From Omphalotus guepiniiformis (Eukaryota; Basidiomycota; Agaricomycetes; Agaricales; Omphalotaceae): a DNA stretch of 64,000 bases. A program made the position numbers and the translations under genes. The notes under the pieces are model-generated. The model saw nothing but the letters and a program-made list of their open reading frames with translations, was not told where the DNA came from and did no database searches. The stretch covers positions 310,001-374,000 of the forward strand of contig JAQOOI010000076.1 of assembly GCA_028554645.1 (NCBI GenBank). The letters run 5' to 3'. Positions 10,326 to 21,600 of the stretch are shown here, in pieces; the first letter of the stretch is position 1, and every line of letters starts with the position of its first letter.

Positions 10326-12782
10326 CTATATGATCTCGTCCAGGGTCATATTTCCCGTCATAGCATCTAATGTTTGAGAAGGTTTTGACTGTTCCTCATA
10401 CGTCGGGGAACTAAAGCTCTGGTTCATGACTACAAGAGGGGGCCTCATTAGCCTCGTCATATTGGTCCTAGGTTTGAGCTCATGGGGGACTGCCACAGAT
10501 TTATACATGTCCAGCTCATTCTGTAGATCCTGATTGACAGTGTTCGCGACTTCATGTGCCTTTGTTGACGCGAGAAGTTTCTGCGTATCGTTCGTCAGAT
10601 TCGCTTGCACGCTGTACTGGTTTTTCAATCTACTCACATATTTGGTCTCCGTTAACTCTTGTCGTATCCTGTCTACATACATAATCCTTTGAGCAGGATT
10701 TTGGTGTCCGAGGATCTCCGCGTTGAAAGCACTCAGACTCCGAGCCTCTTCTTCTGCGAGTGTATTTCTTGCTATAAGAGATTCGACCTCGTCTGACAAC
10801 GCGTAGTACGCTTCTTGGAATCGTTCAGCTTCTGCCAGCTCCGATGTCAACCTGAAAAGTTATCTTGGACAGCATATTCAACGAAGAAAAAGAATACTGA
10901 CTGTCCAATTTCGACCCTGAGCACGTCTTCTGCCATCCTTGCCTTCTGGATGGTTACAGTCAGCCTCTGAACGGAGTCTTTCTCCTTCTTCAAAGCCGCC
11001 TCAGCCTTCTGCTTCTCTGTATTTAACCTGGCGTCAATCAGAGCTACTTCTTGCTTGAGGAGCTCGGAAGAAGCCTTCAAATCGTCTGCTGTCTTTGTAG
11101 CTGCTGCTAATAACTCTTGGGCGACATCGCGTTCCTTCTGCGCCGCCTGGGACTGAGCAGAGAGACTATCACGGGCGCGCACGGCGTCAGCGAACTCAGC
11201 ATTGTGAGTCTCGGATATGACTTGCGCTTCCTGAAGCTCGTTTTCAGCATCGGCATATGCGTCAAGCAATTCCTTGTGCCCTAGATGGTAATACTGAAGC
11301 TCCAACTCCAGCGTATGAAGGTTGGTCTGCATAATTTGATTTTCGAGATGTTGCATATCTTGATCCATTTCCGCTATGAAGCTCTCTGTCAAGTGCAAGT
11401 TGCATGAGGTATGGTGTCCATCCCTGAAGACATCAGAGTAGAAATGTAATTCCTTCTCTAGTTGTTGCACGCATGCCCGAAGCAGGCGGCTTTCATCTTG
11501 AGACTGTCGTATGAGATTTGCAAGCTCTATGACTTGGGCTTCCGAATTCGCAATTTTACGAGCGGATCGGGCAGCTCGCAACTGTAGTTCAGCATTCTCG
11601 TGTTTGAGATGCTCATAAGAGACCTTCGGCACCACAGCCGCAGCGAGCTCGCCGTACTGCTCTGCAACTATGCACAACATAAGCTGATGATCCTCTAGTT
11701 GTTGCTTCCAAGTATGCTCTTTCGTGTGGGCTTCCTCTGCAGCCATTTCCAAGCGGTGCTGTGTCTCCCCCAGTTCGTCGCGAGCGGTGACTATCTCTGC
11801 CTTTAAAGCGTCTACATTCTCCCTTATCCCCCGATTTTCAGCATCATGCTTTCCCCTCAACTCCTTCAGCTGACCTTCTAATATCTCTCTTTTCTTCTTC
11901 TCCGCTGCTAGACTTTTCTCGAGCTCGGTAATCACTTTCACCTTGTCCCTCGCTTCTTCTTTCCTCTTCGACTCTAGTGCTTGAATAATCTTCTTCAAGT
12001 CAGCAACTTCTCCCTGTTTCGCTGTGATTTGTGTTCGCTGGTGTTCCGACATACGTAGTTTCACGGCTAGGTCTTTGATCTCAGCCTTGTCAGATAAAGC
12101 ACTCTTCTTGAGCTCCTCGACACGAAGCTCCAGCGCATTGTGTCGCTTCTTCTGTTTATCGGTACAGTCAACAAGCTCGGAATTGGTTTTCTGTGTGCGC
12201 GCGAGCTCCAGCTTCAACCGCTCTACTTCGGCATGATGCTTCAACGAGAGCATAAGTGTCGTCAAATAAGAAGTTCAGATAAGATACACACTCACCGCCT
12301 TCTTCCCCTCATTGTGAATCTTCTCTAGCTCTTCCACCCTGCGCTGTAGCGCCGAATATCGATCTTCCGAACCTGGTGAAGGGCCAGGTCGTTTAGCACC
12401 CTGCATCAAAGATTTTGAACTAATCTTAGTGGTGTCTGTGCTAAGAGCACCGGGACCTGGATGCTGAGGTGAAACGGCGCCTCAGGCTCTACAACCAGAA
12501 CACGTACCGGGAACTTCTGACGCGTTTTGTTTCATGAAGCGATCTGTCTTTTCAAGAAATGCTCCTCGTTTGTACGCTTCGAGTTGGGATTCTATCACAC
12601 TCGGTTGAGTTGACGTTTCCTAGCATTAGAGGACACCGTACCAACCTTGGCCCGGATTGTACGCGTTTGGACCAGGGACTTGCGATACTGTTGAGATATC
12701 ATGGATTAGATGGGAGTGAGGATATAAAGCAAGATGTTGAAATACTCTTTTCTGGTTCAAATCTTGGGCCTCTTGGAAACAT
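10326..12782 (-). CDS. HMMR-like coiled-coil protein (candidate spindle/microtubule-associated)
   Basis: About 750 residues, almost entirely coiled coil. The N-terminus, assembled over four small exons, reads MFPRGPRFEPEKISQVPGPN then AYNPGQESQLEAYKRGAFLE, followed by EVPGPGAL. This resembles the start of animal HMMR (hyaluronan-mediated motility receptor), which also begins with an FPK-type segment and a PGPGAYD motif. Long heptad-rich regions follow (exon 10898-12265). The C-terminal part contains LGHQNPAQRIMYVDRIRQEL, close to the HMMR/KIF15 C-terminal signature (LGHxNxxQKIxxVxxL), which in animals contacts spindle partners. Introns are 45-60 nt and all keep frame. In animals this family acts at spindle poles; function in a fungus is inference. 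It could alternatively be a tail-only relative of KIF15, as there is no motor domain. Confidence 0.7.
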
Positions 12783-12937
12783 GAATGAACTCAAGAATTA
12801 AAAATGCAGCATCAAAGTTAAACAAAGTTCAAAGTTCAAACGCGCTGATCACATGATTAGATCACGTGACACTTCAGCCAGTACTCCCAGCTTTGACCTC
12901 AAGCCATCGTACAAATCGTAAAGTAGCCATAAGTTTA

Positions 12938-14116
12938 CTAACTCTTCTTTTGTTTCTTTCCTGCCTTCCGAGTCCCCTCAGCCACTACATCCTTAGCTTT
13001 CCTCTTCTTCTTTTGCTTCTTCTCCTCTTCTTTTCTAGCCTCTTCAGCTTTTCGACGAGCAAGTTCAGCAGTAGCCTTTTTATTCAGCGCTTGAAAAGTG
13101 TCCTCGTCGCTGTTCACTTCATCCCCATCCTCCTCCTCACCATTGGATGAGTTCCCCAATAGTTCATTTTCTACCATATCTCCATCCGACGCGTTTGCAG
13201 CGTTTGATTGAGTATTGCTTGTTGGGACATGTACAGGCGAGAATGGGTCATGCTGTATCGAGCCCAACAAAGAAAGCATCTCGTTCGCCACGGTCATCCT
13301 TCATTTTCGTTTTCAATAAAATGGAAGAGTTTCATCGAGTACTGTACGTACCCTATAACAGTAAATTCCAAGTACCCGTCCGCCTCTCCCAGTCGCGAGC
13401 CGGTCACCCGATGTATCCAATTCCCACTATTTTCGTGTTCGGGTTTCTCCTCGCCTTCCGCGCCATCCTCCGCACCTGCACCAAATTCCGGATCGTTCTC
13501 AGCAGCACCGTATTGAAATTCCCATTCGTCAGTGGGGATGTGGTGCCGCGGTATTGAAACATTGAAAGTTTTATGAACGAGGAGGGATATATGGTCAGGG
13601 GAGCACAGATTTATTTTACCGACTGGGAAGGGCTCAACAGACCATCAACGGATGAAATGATAAATGCTTGCCTAGCTTCGTACCAACGTGAGGTCTCCAT
13701 ACAGTCACGTCGAACGCAATTTTGCAGACCAAAAATGGACAGTCAACTTTTATAGACGCAGTATTGTCTAAAAACGTTAGATTGGAATGCGACAGGACCA
13801 CGCCTTCTAGAGCAGGAATATATCTATGTTACTGGAATAATGAGCTCACGACTGGATAATAAAGTTGAATAGCGCACCTCATGACCATCGAGTCTAGCTT
13901 TTCTTCTGCTCCAGTTCTCGGATTGCTCGCGAAGATTGGAGGGATTGAAAGTACTAGGGAAGAGTGGACGACTTGGAATGCAGTCTCTTTTCCCTTTCCC
14001 TTGTCCTTTTTCTCGACCTGAAAGTCAGGATCATATTTTGACTTTTTCGAGGCATTCTCTTGCGCCGTTCCTTTAATTTGTTTGCGTTTTCTTGAAGGTG
14101 GTGTATCGACGTGCAT
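12938..14116 (-). CDS. RPA43: DNA-directed RNA polymerase I subunit RPA43
   Basis: Part of the Pol I stalk, which makes ribosomal RNA in the nucleolus. Start at 14116 (MHVDTPPSRKRKQIK) with a basic N-terminal tail. The SHS2/Rpb7-N-like part reads RYIPALEGVVLSHSNLTFLD, then CPFLVCKIAFDVTVWRPHV. The OB part starts VGKINLCSPDHISLLVHKTF and continues IPRHHIPTDEWEFQY, GNWIHRVTGSRLGEADGYLE, and MTVANEMLSLLGSIQHDPFS. The C-terminal tail is Lys/Glu-rich (KKQKKKRKAKD, KKQKKS). Introns after VMR, after WRPHV and after FTVIG are about 50 nt each and restore the frame. The RPA43 call rests on memory of the conserved HHIP and Gly-Ser-hydrophobic elements. Divergent from PAM16, 150 bases apart. Confidence 0.8.
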
Positions 14117-14266
14117 AATGAGGCTCAAAAAGTTTGAAGAAACTCTGACTGCCGACGGCGAAAGACTCGAAGCAATTTGCGAATGTGCACGTGCCAACCA
14201 CTTTTTTTTTGTGCCTCCATCTTTCGCCGCGGTCGGCCTCCTAGCATTCTCTGCTACACCTAGACA
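14117..14266. promoter_or_regulatory. Bidirectional promoter RPA43 / PAM16
   Basis: Only 150 bases separate the two divergent ATG codons, so the promoters must overlap. It contains a T9 run near 14203-14211. No canonical TATA box seen. Confidence 0.4.
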
Positions 14267-14937
14267 ATGGCAAGTGTTCCAGCTCTCATTCTTAATTCTT
14301 TCTATCGTGACTAACAATCATTCATTCAGTCTTCTCCCCGCGCTATTGTCCAAATCTTCATCACCGGGAGTCGGATATTGGGCAAGGCCTTTCTCGAGGC
14401 AGGGCGGCAAGCAGTCAAAAGTTGGTTAATCTTCCAAAGATTGTCTACCATTTAGTGTCTTAAATGATACTCTTTAGATGCAAGGACGCCGGCGCAGGGT
14501 GCCCTAGGGAACGAGGTTGCTGGGGTAGGGAATGCTAGCACCGGGTCGATAACCGACCAACTCACGCGACAACATCGAATGACTCTGGACGAGGCTCATC
14601 TTATTTTGAATGTCAAGCGCGGAGAGCAAATAGAGAAGGTGTTGAATGTACGTTCCTTTTGTTTACAGAGTTTTGGGTGCAGCCACGCTCATATTTCGTT
14701 ATGCAGAACTACGAACATCTGTTCAAAGCAAATTCTCCACCCCCACCTCCACCCAAACCTACAGCACCCATATCCGGGAGACCAAAAGCCTCTCTAGCAT
14801 ATTCACACTACCTTCAATCAAAAGTCGTTCGTGCACGCGAACGAATAGAGGCAGAATTGAAAATCGCGGAAGAAAAGCCTGCACCTGAGCCCCAGTCAAC
14901 AACCCCGCCACCACCGCCCCCTCCGCCTGCCTCATGA
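14267..14937 (+). CDS. PAM16: Mitochondrial import motor subunit PAM16 (TIM16)
   Basis: J-like partner that recruits and inhibits PAM18 at the TIM23 import motor on the matrix side of the inner membrane. The conserved N-terminal hydrophobic helix PRAIVQIFITGSRILGKAF is followed by LEAGRQAVKNAR. The degenerate J-domain is MTLDEAHLILNVKRGEQIEK then NYEHLFKANSPPPP. The HPD motif of true J proteins is absent, as expected. The tail SLAYSHYLQSKVVRARERIE ends in a long proline run (eight Pro before the final Ala-Ser), which is longer and more repetitive than usual. The first exon is short: ATG at 14267 joined by an intron ending ATTCATTCAG. The best in-frame donor is GTTCCA after codon 3, which is weak, so the start is less certain than the rest. 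Confidence 0.85.
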
Positions 14938-15232
14938 TCCCGACCGCATATTATCTTCGAGGGCCCCTTTACAACTTGGCCGTCGTGACGAAGGATGGAC
15001 ATATAGATATTACACTGTATTGTTTTCATATAATGACATACTCACCCCCGCCTCACTTAATTGCTGCTTTGCTCAGTCTGAACACCCCGGCTAACTTCTA
15101 AGCTGCTTGGCAAGTTCAGGAATATTTACATTTATTACCAAACGCATCAAGGTGCTTTCTTTCTGAAGATCACACTTCGTGCGTCCATCCTAATAAGATT
15201 TTCATACTGCTATAACCTATGACTGTATCGCA

Positions 15233-16745
15233 CTATTGCCAGTGACTCTTCAAACGCAAGCGTATCCTCATTATAGAGGGCTCTGGATCGGAACTGCTCG
15301 TAGGAGATGACTGCAATGATGGGGGAACATAATCGGACAAGTCTTTTAGTGGAAACTCCTCCGATGATAAGGATAGAGGCGAAGGAAATTGCGAGTATAT
15401 CCGTCGCATGTCATAATCCACCATTGCCAACGACCGCGAGCGAGAGCGGGAGTAAAGAATTTCTTCTAGCACTTGACCCGCTATCAAGATGTCTCCCTCT
15501 CTCTTGATGCATCTCGAGGTACATTCGTCTTCGTTCACATCTGCCCACTTGTGTGTTTGATCCTCCAGTTGATGTAGCGCTTTCGAACCAGATGCGTGCT
15601 TATCAGAGCCTGGTACCTCGCTCATACCTAACCTCCTTCTTCTCTTCCTCTCGTGCAATAACCACATTTCTTCTCTGCGCTTTTCCATCCATGCGATCTC
15701 CTCGGTCTCGGTCACCCCAATTTCCGCATCCCGGTCGTTCGAGTTATCACTCTTTCCCTTAATCCGACTTCTGCTGGTCTTCCCAGACTCTATACTTAAC
15801 TTTTCTAATGGAGCGTATATATTCACACCAGCCTTTGTCACCATCTTGATAATGGACAGATGATTTTGCGTGTAACGCATTCGGTGCGCAAAGATACATT
15901 TTAATCTGGACGGCAATCTGTTAGGGAAACAATATACGATCCAAGACGATCTTACCCAGGCGCAAACACAAACTCCCCGCCCAATAATGCCTTATCGCCC
16001 ATGTACTTCCACACTGGCATACCGGATTTAACCGCGTTCTTCACCACCATCCCGATCCCGCCAATCAGTCCATGCCGGACATACGTGCCTCTTGCAGCAG
16101 GCGGGCCAGGGTCGAGGGTGCGTATGTGCATGCCAAGAGCGGCGTATAGAGAACTGCATGGGTCAGTGTAGATCGCATAGGGTGTATGGAATATCTCTGG
16201 AAAAAGAGCAAGATCAAGGCCCGAGCTCATGGCAGCTGGTCAAATACGCTTTGACTGACTTCGATAGGACTTTATCATCTCCCATGCACCATTGCTAACG
16301 ATGATCAGCTTCACACCTGCATCTCTGAGGACCTTGGGGTATATAGTACGGGATATGGAGGACATGTAGTCTTGGCAGAGCGGGCACCTGCAAGATTGAT
16401 CAGTACTTCTGACCCGCTAGGTTTCGGTTCTTGATTAAATTACATGAAATGCCTGATGAAGCACACGATAGTCTTTTGGAGACTGCACAGAGTACCAAAG
16501 CGAACGCGTTGACCGGTTTCGGAGAGGACGCTCAGAGTAGCAGCGTACTCGAGCTCGGTAGAAGTTGGGAGAGCGTACTCATCGAACGCAACTCGAGGTG
16601 GGGCAGCTAAAGGGGGCTGTTCATCGTCTGTAGGGTAATTGTGCTCGAACGGAGAGTGTTCCGCGTCTTGGCCTTCGTCGTCGCCGACGTCGTCGATTAG
16701 ATCTACCGGAGTAATGGCGTCTTCGTCGGAATCGAAGGCAGACAT
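15233..16745 (-). CDS. Peroxiredoxin-like (AhpC/TSA, PRXL2/AAED1-type) protein
   Basis: Thioredoxin-fold protein of the AhpC/TSA antioxidant group. The N-terminal about 65 residues are acidic (MSAFDSDEDAITPVDLIDDV). The fold begins RVRFGTLCSLQKTIVCFIRH, and an intron restores FMCPLCQDYMSSI, giving a CPLC redox motif at the usual site. Then come DAGVKLIIVSNGAWEMIKSY, an intron restoring RKIFHTPYAIYTDPCSSLYA, ALGM, and the GGEFVFAPG strand followed by CIFAHRMRYTQNH. A C-terminal extension of over 150 residues is charged and Ser-rich and not part of the fold. Family members reduce peroxides or act in redox sensing; no substrate can be given. The start at 16745 is chosen because upstream sequence lacks homology; an in-frame ATG further upstream is possible. 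Confidence 0.75.
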
Positions 16746-17110
16746 GGGAACAAGGACAAGCCTCGCAGGAGTGTCAATAGGTATATGTATGCGAGAAAAC
16801 TCCATCGTTTCCCTTGCTCTTGGGAAAGCTAGCAGTGAAAATGGCATTAGGACAACGACGATAGCTGACAGCTGGTCTTCCGGGTACAATTCTGCTCGGA
16901 TCCGGTGGGGAAAACGAGCAGTAGTGCAGACATTGTCTACGAGCTTTCTGCTGGGTGTCCGTTGTCAGAAGTAGTGTCTACACCACTGTCACCCGTGAAA
17001 ACACTCGGACTCATCGGACAGCTCGAGTACACGACAGCGACACGTACTGTAGCTTCGATCAATCACTTACTCGACTCTCATGGTCTTCACTATTTGAAAC
17101 AGTAATATAG
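16746..17110. other. Intergenic between peroxiredoxin-like gene and KTI12
   Basis: About 365 bases holding the promoter of the peroxiredoxin-like gene and the 3' flank of KTI12, both on the minus strand. Open frames here are not supported by any recognisable protein. Confidence 0.4.
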
Positions 17111-18503
17111 TTATCCCAAATGCTCTGCTAGAAATGTTACAAATCTCTCAGTGACCCCGTCCTCTTCCCAGTCTATGCTTCCCCTCTCAACTGTGCCCAA
17201 CGTGATTGCCTTCTTATTGATGGTCACAAACTGTCGTTTGAGTCGCTGCAACTCCGAAAGCGTTATGTGCCGTGGGGGTAGGGTGAGCGTCAATGAGGAC
17301 TTGCCCGTAGAGGGAAATGTCAATTGCCCTCCAAACCCATCCTGTGCAGCCATGATCCGAGATACAATCGCGAGCGTCGTTTTTTCCAGCGCCAATAAAG
17401 CGTCTGTAGGTGCCTTGGCAACCTATGTATTTTTTTTTTAGCGCGAAACGAGTACCCGGTAAGGTCAGGTGGGAGGCAGAGAGGAACGGTATGATTGAAT
17501 CCGCACTTACAGCGACTGTTCCCGAGTTGGGGTTGACCACCCGTCCCGTTGTAATGGCGTCGTAGATTGCTTCTCCCGGGACATTCTCGTCGTCCCACAA
17601 GACCGTAAAAAGCGGCGAATCCCATCGCACCATCGATGAGGGCTCTTCATACCGCATGAAGAGGTTCTCTAAGCTGGAGGATGAAAGATGTTATTAATAG
17701 AGCAACGTGGATAAGGGGCCACGTACGTTTCATCGGAATACCTATCCTTCCCTTCACGCAACGCGTTCCACTTGCGACACTGCTCTTGAGGCGCGACAAC
17801 GTAAACCTACTTGACGACAGTGAGCATATAAAGGACATGAAGATAGTGTACAAATGATGACATCTATAAACCGTTAGGTGACTGAATGCACCCTTGGACG
17901 CTGACTTGGGCGTAACATACACAGCATAGCGGTAAGGCACCGGTGATGTACGGCAAGCACGAAAATCAATAACGAGAAGCGAGGAGTTGAGGGTTAAAAC
18001 AGGGTTCATACGACACGAGGCCACAGAAATTGAACGGTAGCAAGAATCTACCGCGCGCAGCACAACATATATCTATGTTCGCATCAAAGAAACATTATAC
18101 CAAGAGGGACTTACAGTGCAGACTCGGACCTTGAGCTCTCTGGCAGCACAATAGATCTGGTAGCGAAACCCCTTGATATAATTGGGCGCATCGACTATAA
18201 GAATGGTACGAGGGGACATGAGACGAGTTATAGCTGAGAGAAGAGCGGCTCGAGCAGGTTTTTCAGAGGCAGAGTCTGCGCATCATAAAAATATTCAGAT
18301 GGGTGCGATGTGAGCGGTTGAAAAGTGCAGAGACCATTATACGCATCTCTGTGTATATTCAAGGGAGAAGAATGCTCTGAAAGAAGAAAAACTTGCTTTG
18401 GATCTAGACTGTGGCACTCGTTGCTCTCGAGAAAAAGCTTGAGCTGGTGGGCACGAGTAGATTTGCCAGAGGCAGGATAGCCTGATATCGTGATGAGAGA
18501 CAT
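17111..18503 (-). CDS. KTI12: KTI12 (Elongator-associated P-loop protein)
   Basis: ATPase-like protein related to the kinase PSTK that binds tRNA and supports Elongator in forming the wobble-uridine modification. Start MSLITISGYPASGKSTRA at 18503 with a Walker A motif GYPASGKST. Further conserved parts are SLDPKQVFLLSEHS, the joined LIVDAPNYIKGFRYQIYCAA (Walker B-like IVDAPNYIKG), YVVAPQEQCRKWN, ENLFMRYEEPSSMVRWDSPL and the C-terminal LTLPPRHITLSELQRLKRQF. One intron, about 18110 down to 17806, is near 300 nt, much longer than others here; the remaining introns are 50-60 nt. Divergent from the LIM-RhoGAP gene, 153 bases between ATGs. An earlier in-frame ATG at 18542 exists, but homology begins at 18503. 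Confidence 0.9.
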
Positions 18504-18656
18504 AAGAGGGCGTGGGAAAACTACGGCGGCTGTTGATTTCATGCGGGTTGGATAGAGATTCTCTGCTTATTTTACCAAAATATCCCATCTGAGCTGAGCT
18601 TGTCTTAGGGAGTTCGCTATTTATTCCCTTTCCCTTTCCTTTCTCTTTCTATCATC
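18504..18656. promoter_or_regulatory. Bidirectional promoter KTI12 / LIM-RhoGAP
   Basis: 153 bases between divergent start codons. Just before the + start is a pyrimidine-rich tract (tccctttccctttcctttctctttct, 18625-18651), the kind of CT-rich stretch common at fungal transcription starts. Confidence 0.4.
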
Positions 18657-21600
18657 ATGGCTGCAACTGCAGTCATCTCCTCTTCCGATGGCATACCCCT
18701 GGATGGTCCGGTTCAGTATGCTCATATGCCTGACAACATCGACGACAAACTCTGTCCTGGCTGTAAACTTAGTGCGGTGTCTGAGGAGGGCGGTCTCGTC
18801 GTTGCATTTGGGTGCGTATTCACCCTCTATTCGTTTCACGTGTCCTATGTTCATTACTTCCATACAGCCAATCCTTATTTCACGTAGACTGCTTCAAATG
18901 TGCTAAATGTGGCAACCAAGTCACCGCCGATACAAATCTTCTCCTCCTTTCCGATGGTTCTCCCATTTGTGCCAACTGCTCCTATTCCTGCAACATTTGT
19001 CACCAGCCTATTCTAGATGAAGCCATTATGACTGGCGACGACGCTTACCACGCCCACTGTTTTAAATGCAAGATATGTAAAAACCGTATCGACGAGCTTG
19101 TGTTTGCCAAGACAAGTCAGGGCATCTATTGCATGGACTGTCATAATGAGAGGATGATCAAGATTCGGAAACATACTCAGAGAAAGGCCGAGAGGGAAAG
19201 GGAGAGGCAGGCTGCACAGGCAGCTGCATACAATGAACTGGGTGTTGGTGGAGGCAAATTGGGGGGAAGTATGTCAACCAGTTCACGGGATAGAGAACGC
19301 AGGGCAAAGGAGCTGGGCAGAGACCTTGGCAACGCGTCTCAAACTATTTCTTCTTCCCGCAGCACAGATTTCCACTCTAATCGCACTCCATACGTCGCTG
19401 ATGCCTTTGAACCACAGCGCTCGTCTTCTCCTGCTCTCAACTCACAGCAACTATCAGTGACGGTTGCCCCTCCAGATGATCGTTCTACTTCTACTCGCAA
19501 CCACCCTACAGTCTTTCATCCCCCACCACGTACATCTTCTGTTGACACCTCCCACCTGCAGCGTGCTCCCCCAGTAAAGAATCATTCTCTACCCTTAATG
19601 ACTGAGCAGCCCCCAACTACTATCAAGCGTTCCGAAAGTGACACATCGGAGGTTCTCTCACTCTCCGTACCCTCCCCATCGACCAACGGAGGATTAAGCG
19701 TTACTTCTAGGAAAGACAAGCGCCGTTCCATCAATCCTGGGCTGATACTGAACCCTCTAAGTGCTGCAAGCTCACAGAGCGGCCCTTCTTCATCATCCCC
19801 AACTTTGTCTCCAATGTCTGCATCTTTCATGGCCCAGCAACAGTCAAATGGGCGTCGCTCGCCTACTTCACCCACACATGGGAATTATGGTCATGATTCA
19901 CCTACATCCCGGGCACCGTCTCCTCTCCGGGATAACTTCCCTGCTCCTATTGATAGTACTCGTCCTAGCTCTGGAGGGTCATTCCATTCCGCTAAATCTG
20001 GACATTCATCTCACTCCCCCGTTCATTCTCTCAATGGGGATGACAGGACAATGCGTCTTCCCCTATCGTCAAAACCCACTCACTCGTCTGATTTCCTTGA
20101 GGGCAGAGGCTCCTCGCCTACTCTGGAAGTGAATGGTATACGCCACGTCAAATCGTTCGACGAGAGACCTTCTTCACGCGGATCAACGGCTTCTGGCTCT
20201 AGCTCTCGGTTTGCCATCAGGGAAAGACCCTCTGCAGTAAGTGTGAGTTTGCACGAGAGACCGGGATCAGCGAACAGGTCTCGACCTCCTTCACGTGCGG
20301 ATGTACCTCACAGTGTCGAAAGCGCCACAGACGAGGAAGAGGGTGGTGATGAGAGTCGGGGAGACGGAACGCGTTCCAGAAGAGATTCAGGGGGCAGTTA
20401 TTCCCTCATCGATGCTTACGGTGCAACAGAGAGCGAAGACGGGCGTGAGGGACACAAACGAAATGAGAGTAAGGCTTCAGCAGACAGTATACCTCCCGCT
20501 CTCCCACCTAAAGAAGGGAAAGCTGCACCTCCGCCTCCATTGCCCCTTGTACCGACTTCGATTACTGATACCGCTTCATTGACCCATTCTTTTGACACTG
20601 CGTCTCGTTCGCCTTCGACAACCTCCACTATGACACCAACAACTGCAGCTAATACTACCAGTGCCTCCACCGCAGCATCGTTATCACAAGATAACGTTAG
20701 CGGAGATTTCTCTGACTCTGAGACCGCAGAATCAGAAAGTTCGCCCTCCTCCTCGTCTCACTTTGGGGACAAGGAAGACAATGCCAGGACACATGCGCAT
20801 GCTACCTTCATTGCACCCGCATTACCACCAATCAGGTTCTCTCTCAACGCAGCAGACTTTTCGGATCTGTTCAGCTCTGTCGATGGAGGATTGGGGGGAA
20901 GTGTCAGCACACTCAAAAACCTTGAGGCGCTTGCAAGTGTCGCTGAGAAGCAAGAGCTGAGGGAGAAGGAGAAGGAGAAGGCGGAACTTGTGAAGACAAG
21001 AGAGGGAGGCTCCGAAGTACCACTCACCCCTCCTCCTTCGGCTGCTTCCTTCCAGCTCAATGGTGGTTCTGAAATGGATAGTATCAGCGCGGCATCGATA
21101 CTTGGCACCCCGAAGAGTGATTACAGCACAATCAGTACTGTTGTGGGGAGTGGCAGTGGAAGTGTACCAGTTTCTGAAGATGGGCACGTCATTGTAAGCG
21201 AGAAGGGACTCGGGAGGAGACCATCTGCCAAGGGTGCAAAACTTGATCGTGCTGCATCTTCGTCAAGAGCTCTTAGAGACAAGAAAGCGCATGCAGAGGC
21301 TATCGTCTCTCTGGGACTTACATCGTCTAACTCCTTTCGTTCTCGCGCGACCTCTGAAACCCATCAGGATGCACAAAGGTCGTCAAACTCTAGCTCGGGG
21401 GTATTGCAGGATTCTTTTCTTGGTACTCGTATCACTCTATCTCCATCTCAGGACACCACTTCGGCCGATGTTGTACTCCAGCGTTTGCACGAAGCTCTTA
21501 CGGACGCGAAGGAAAGGGGTGCTCAGCAATTGAAAATGGATCGTGGCTTCATAGAAGCAATCGTCAAGGCCATGGAGGTGAGAACGGCCGAGTATTCAGA

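Noticed and set aside
17647..18063. 138-codon minus-strand frame across the KTI12 intron
   Set aside because: It is in a different frame from the KTI12 exons and resembles nothing known; most of it is intron.
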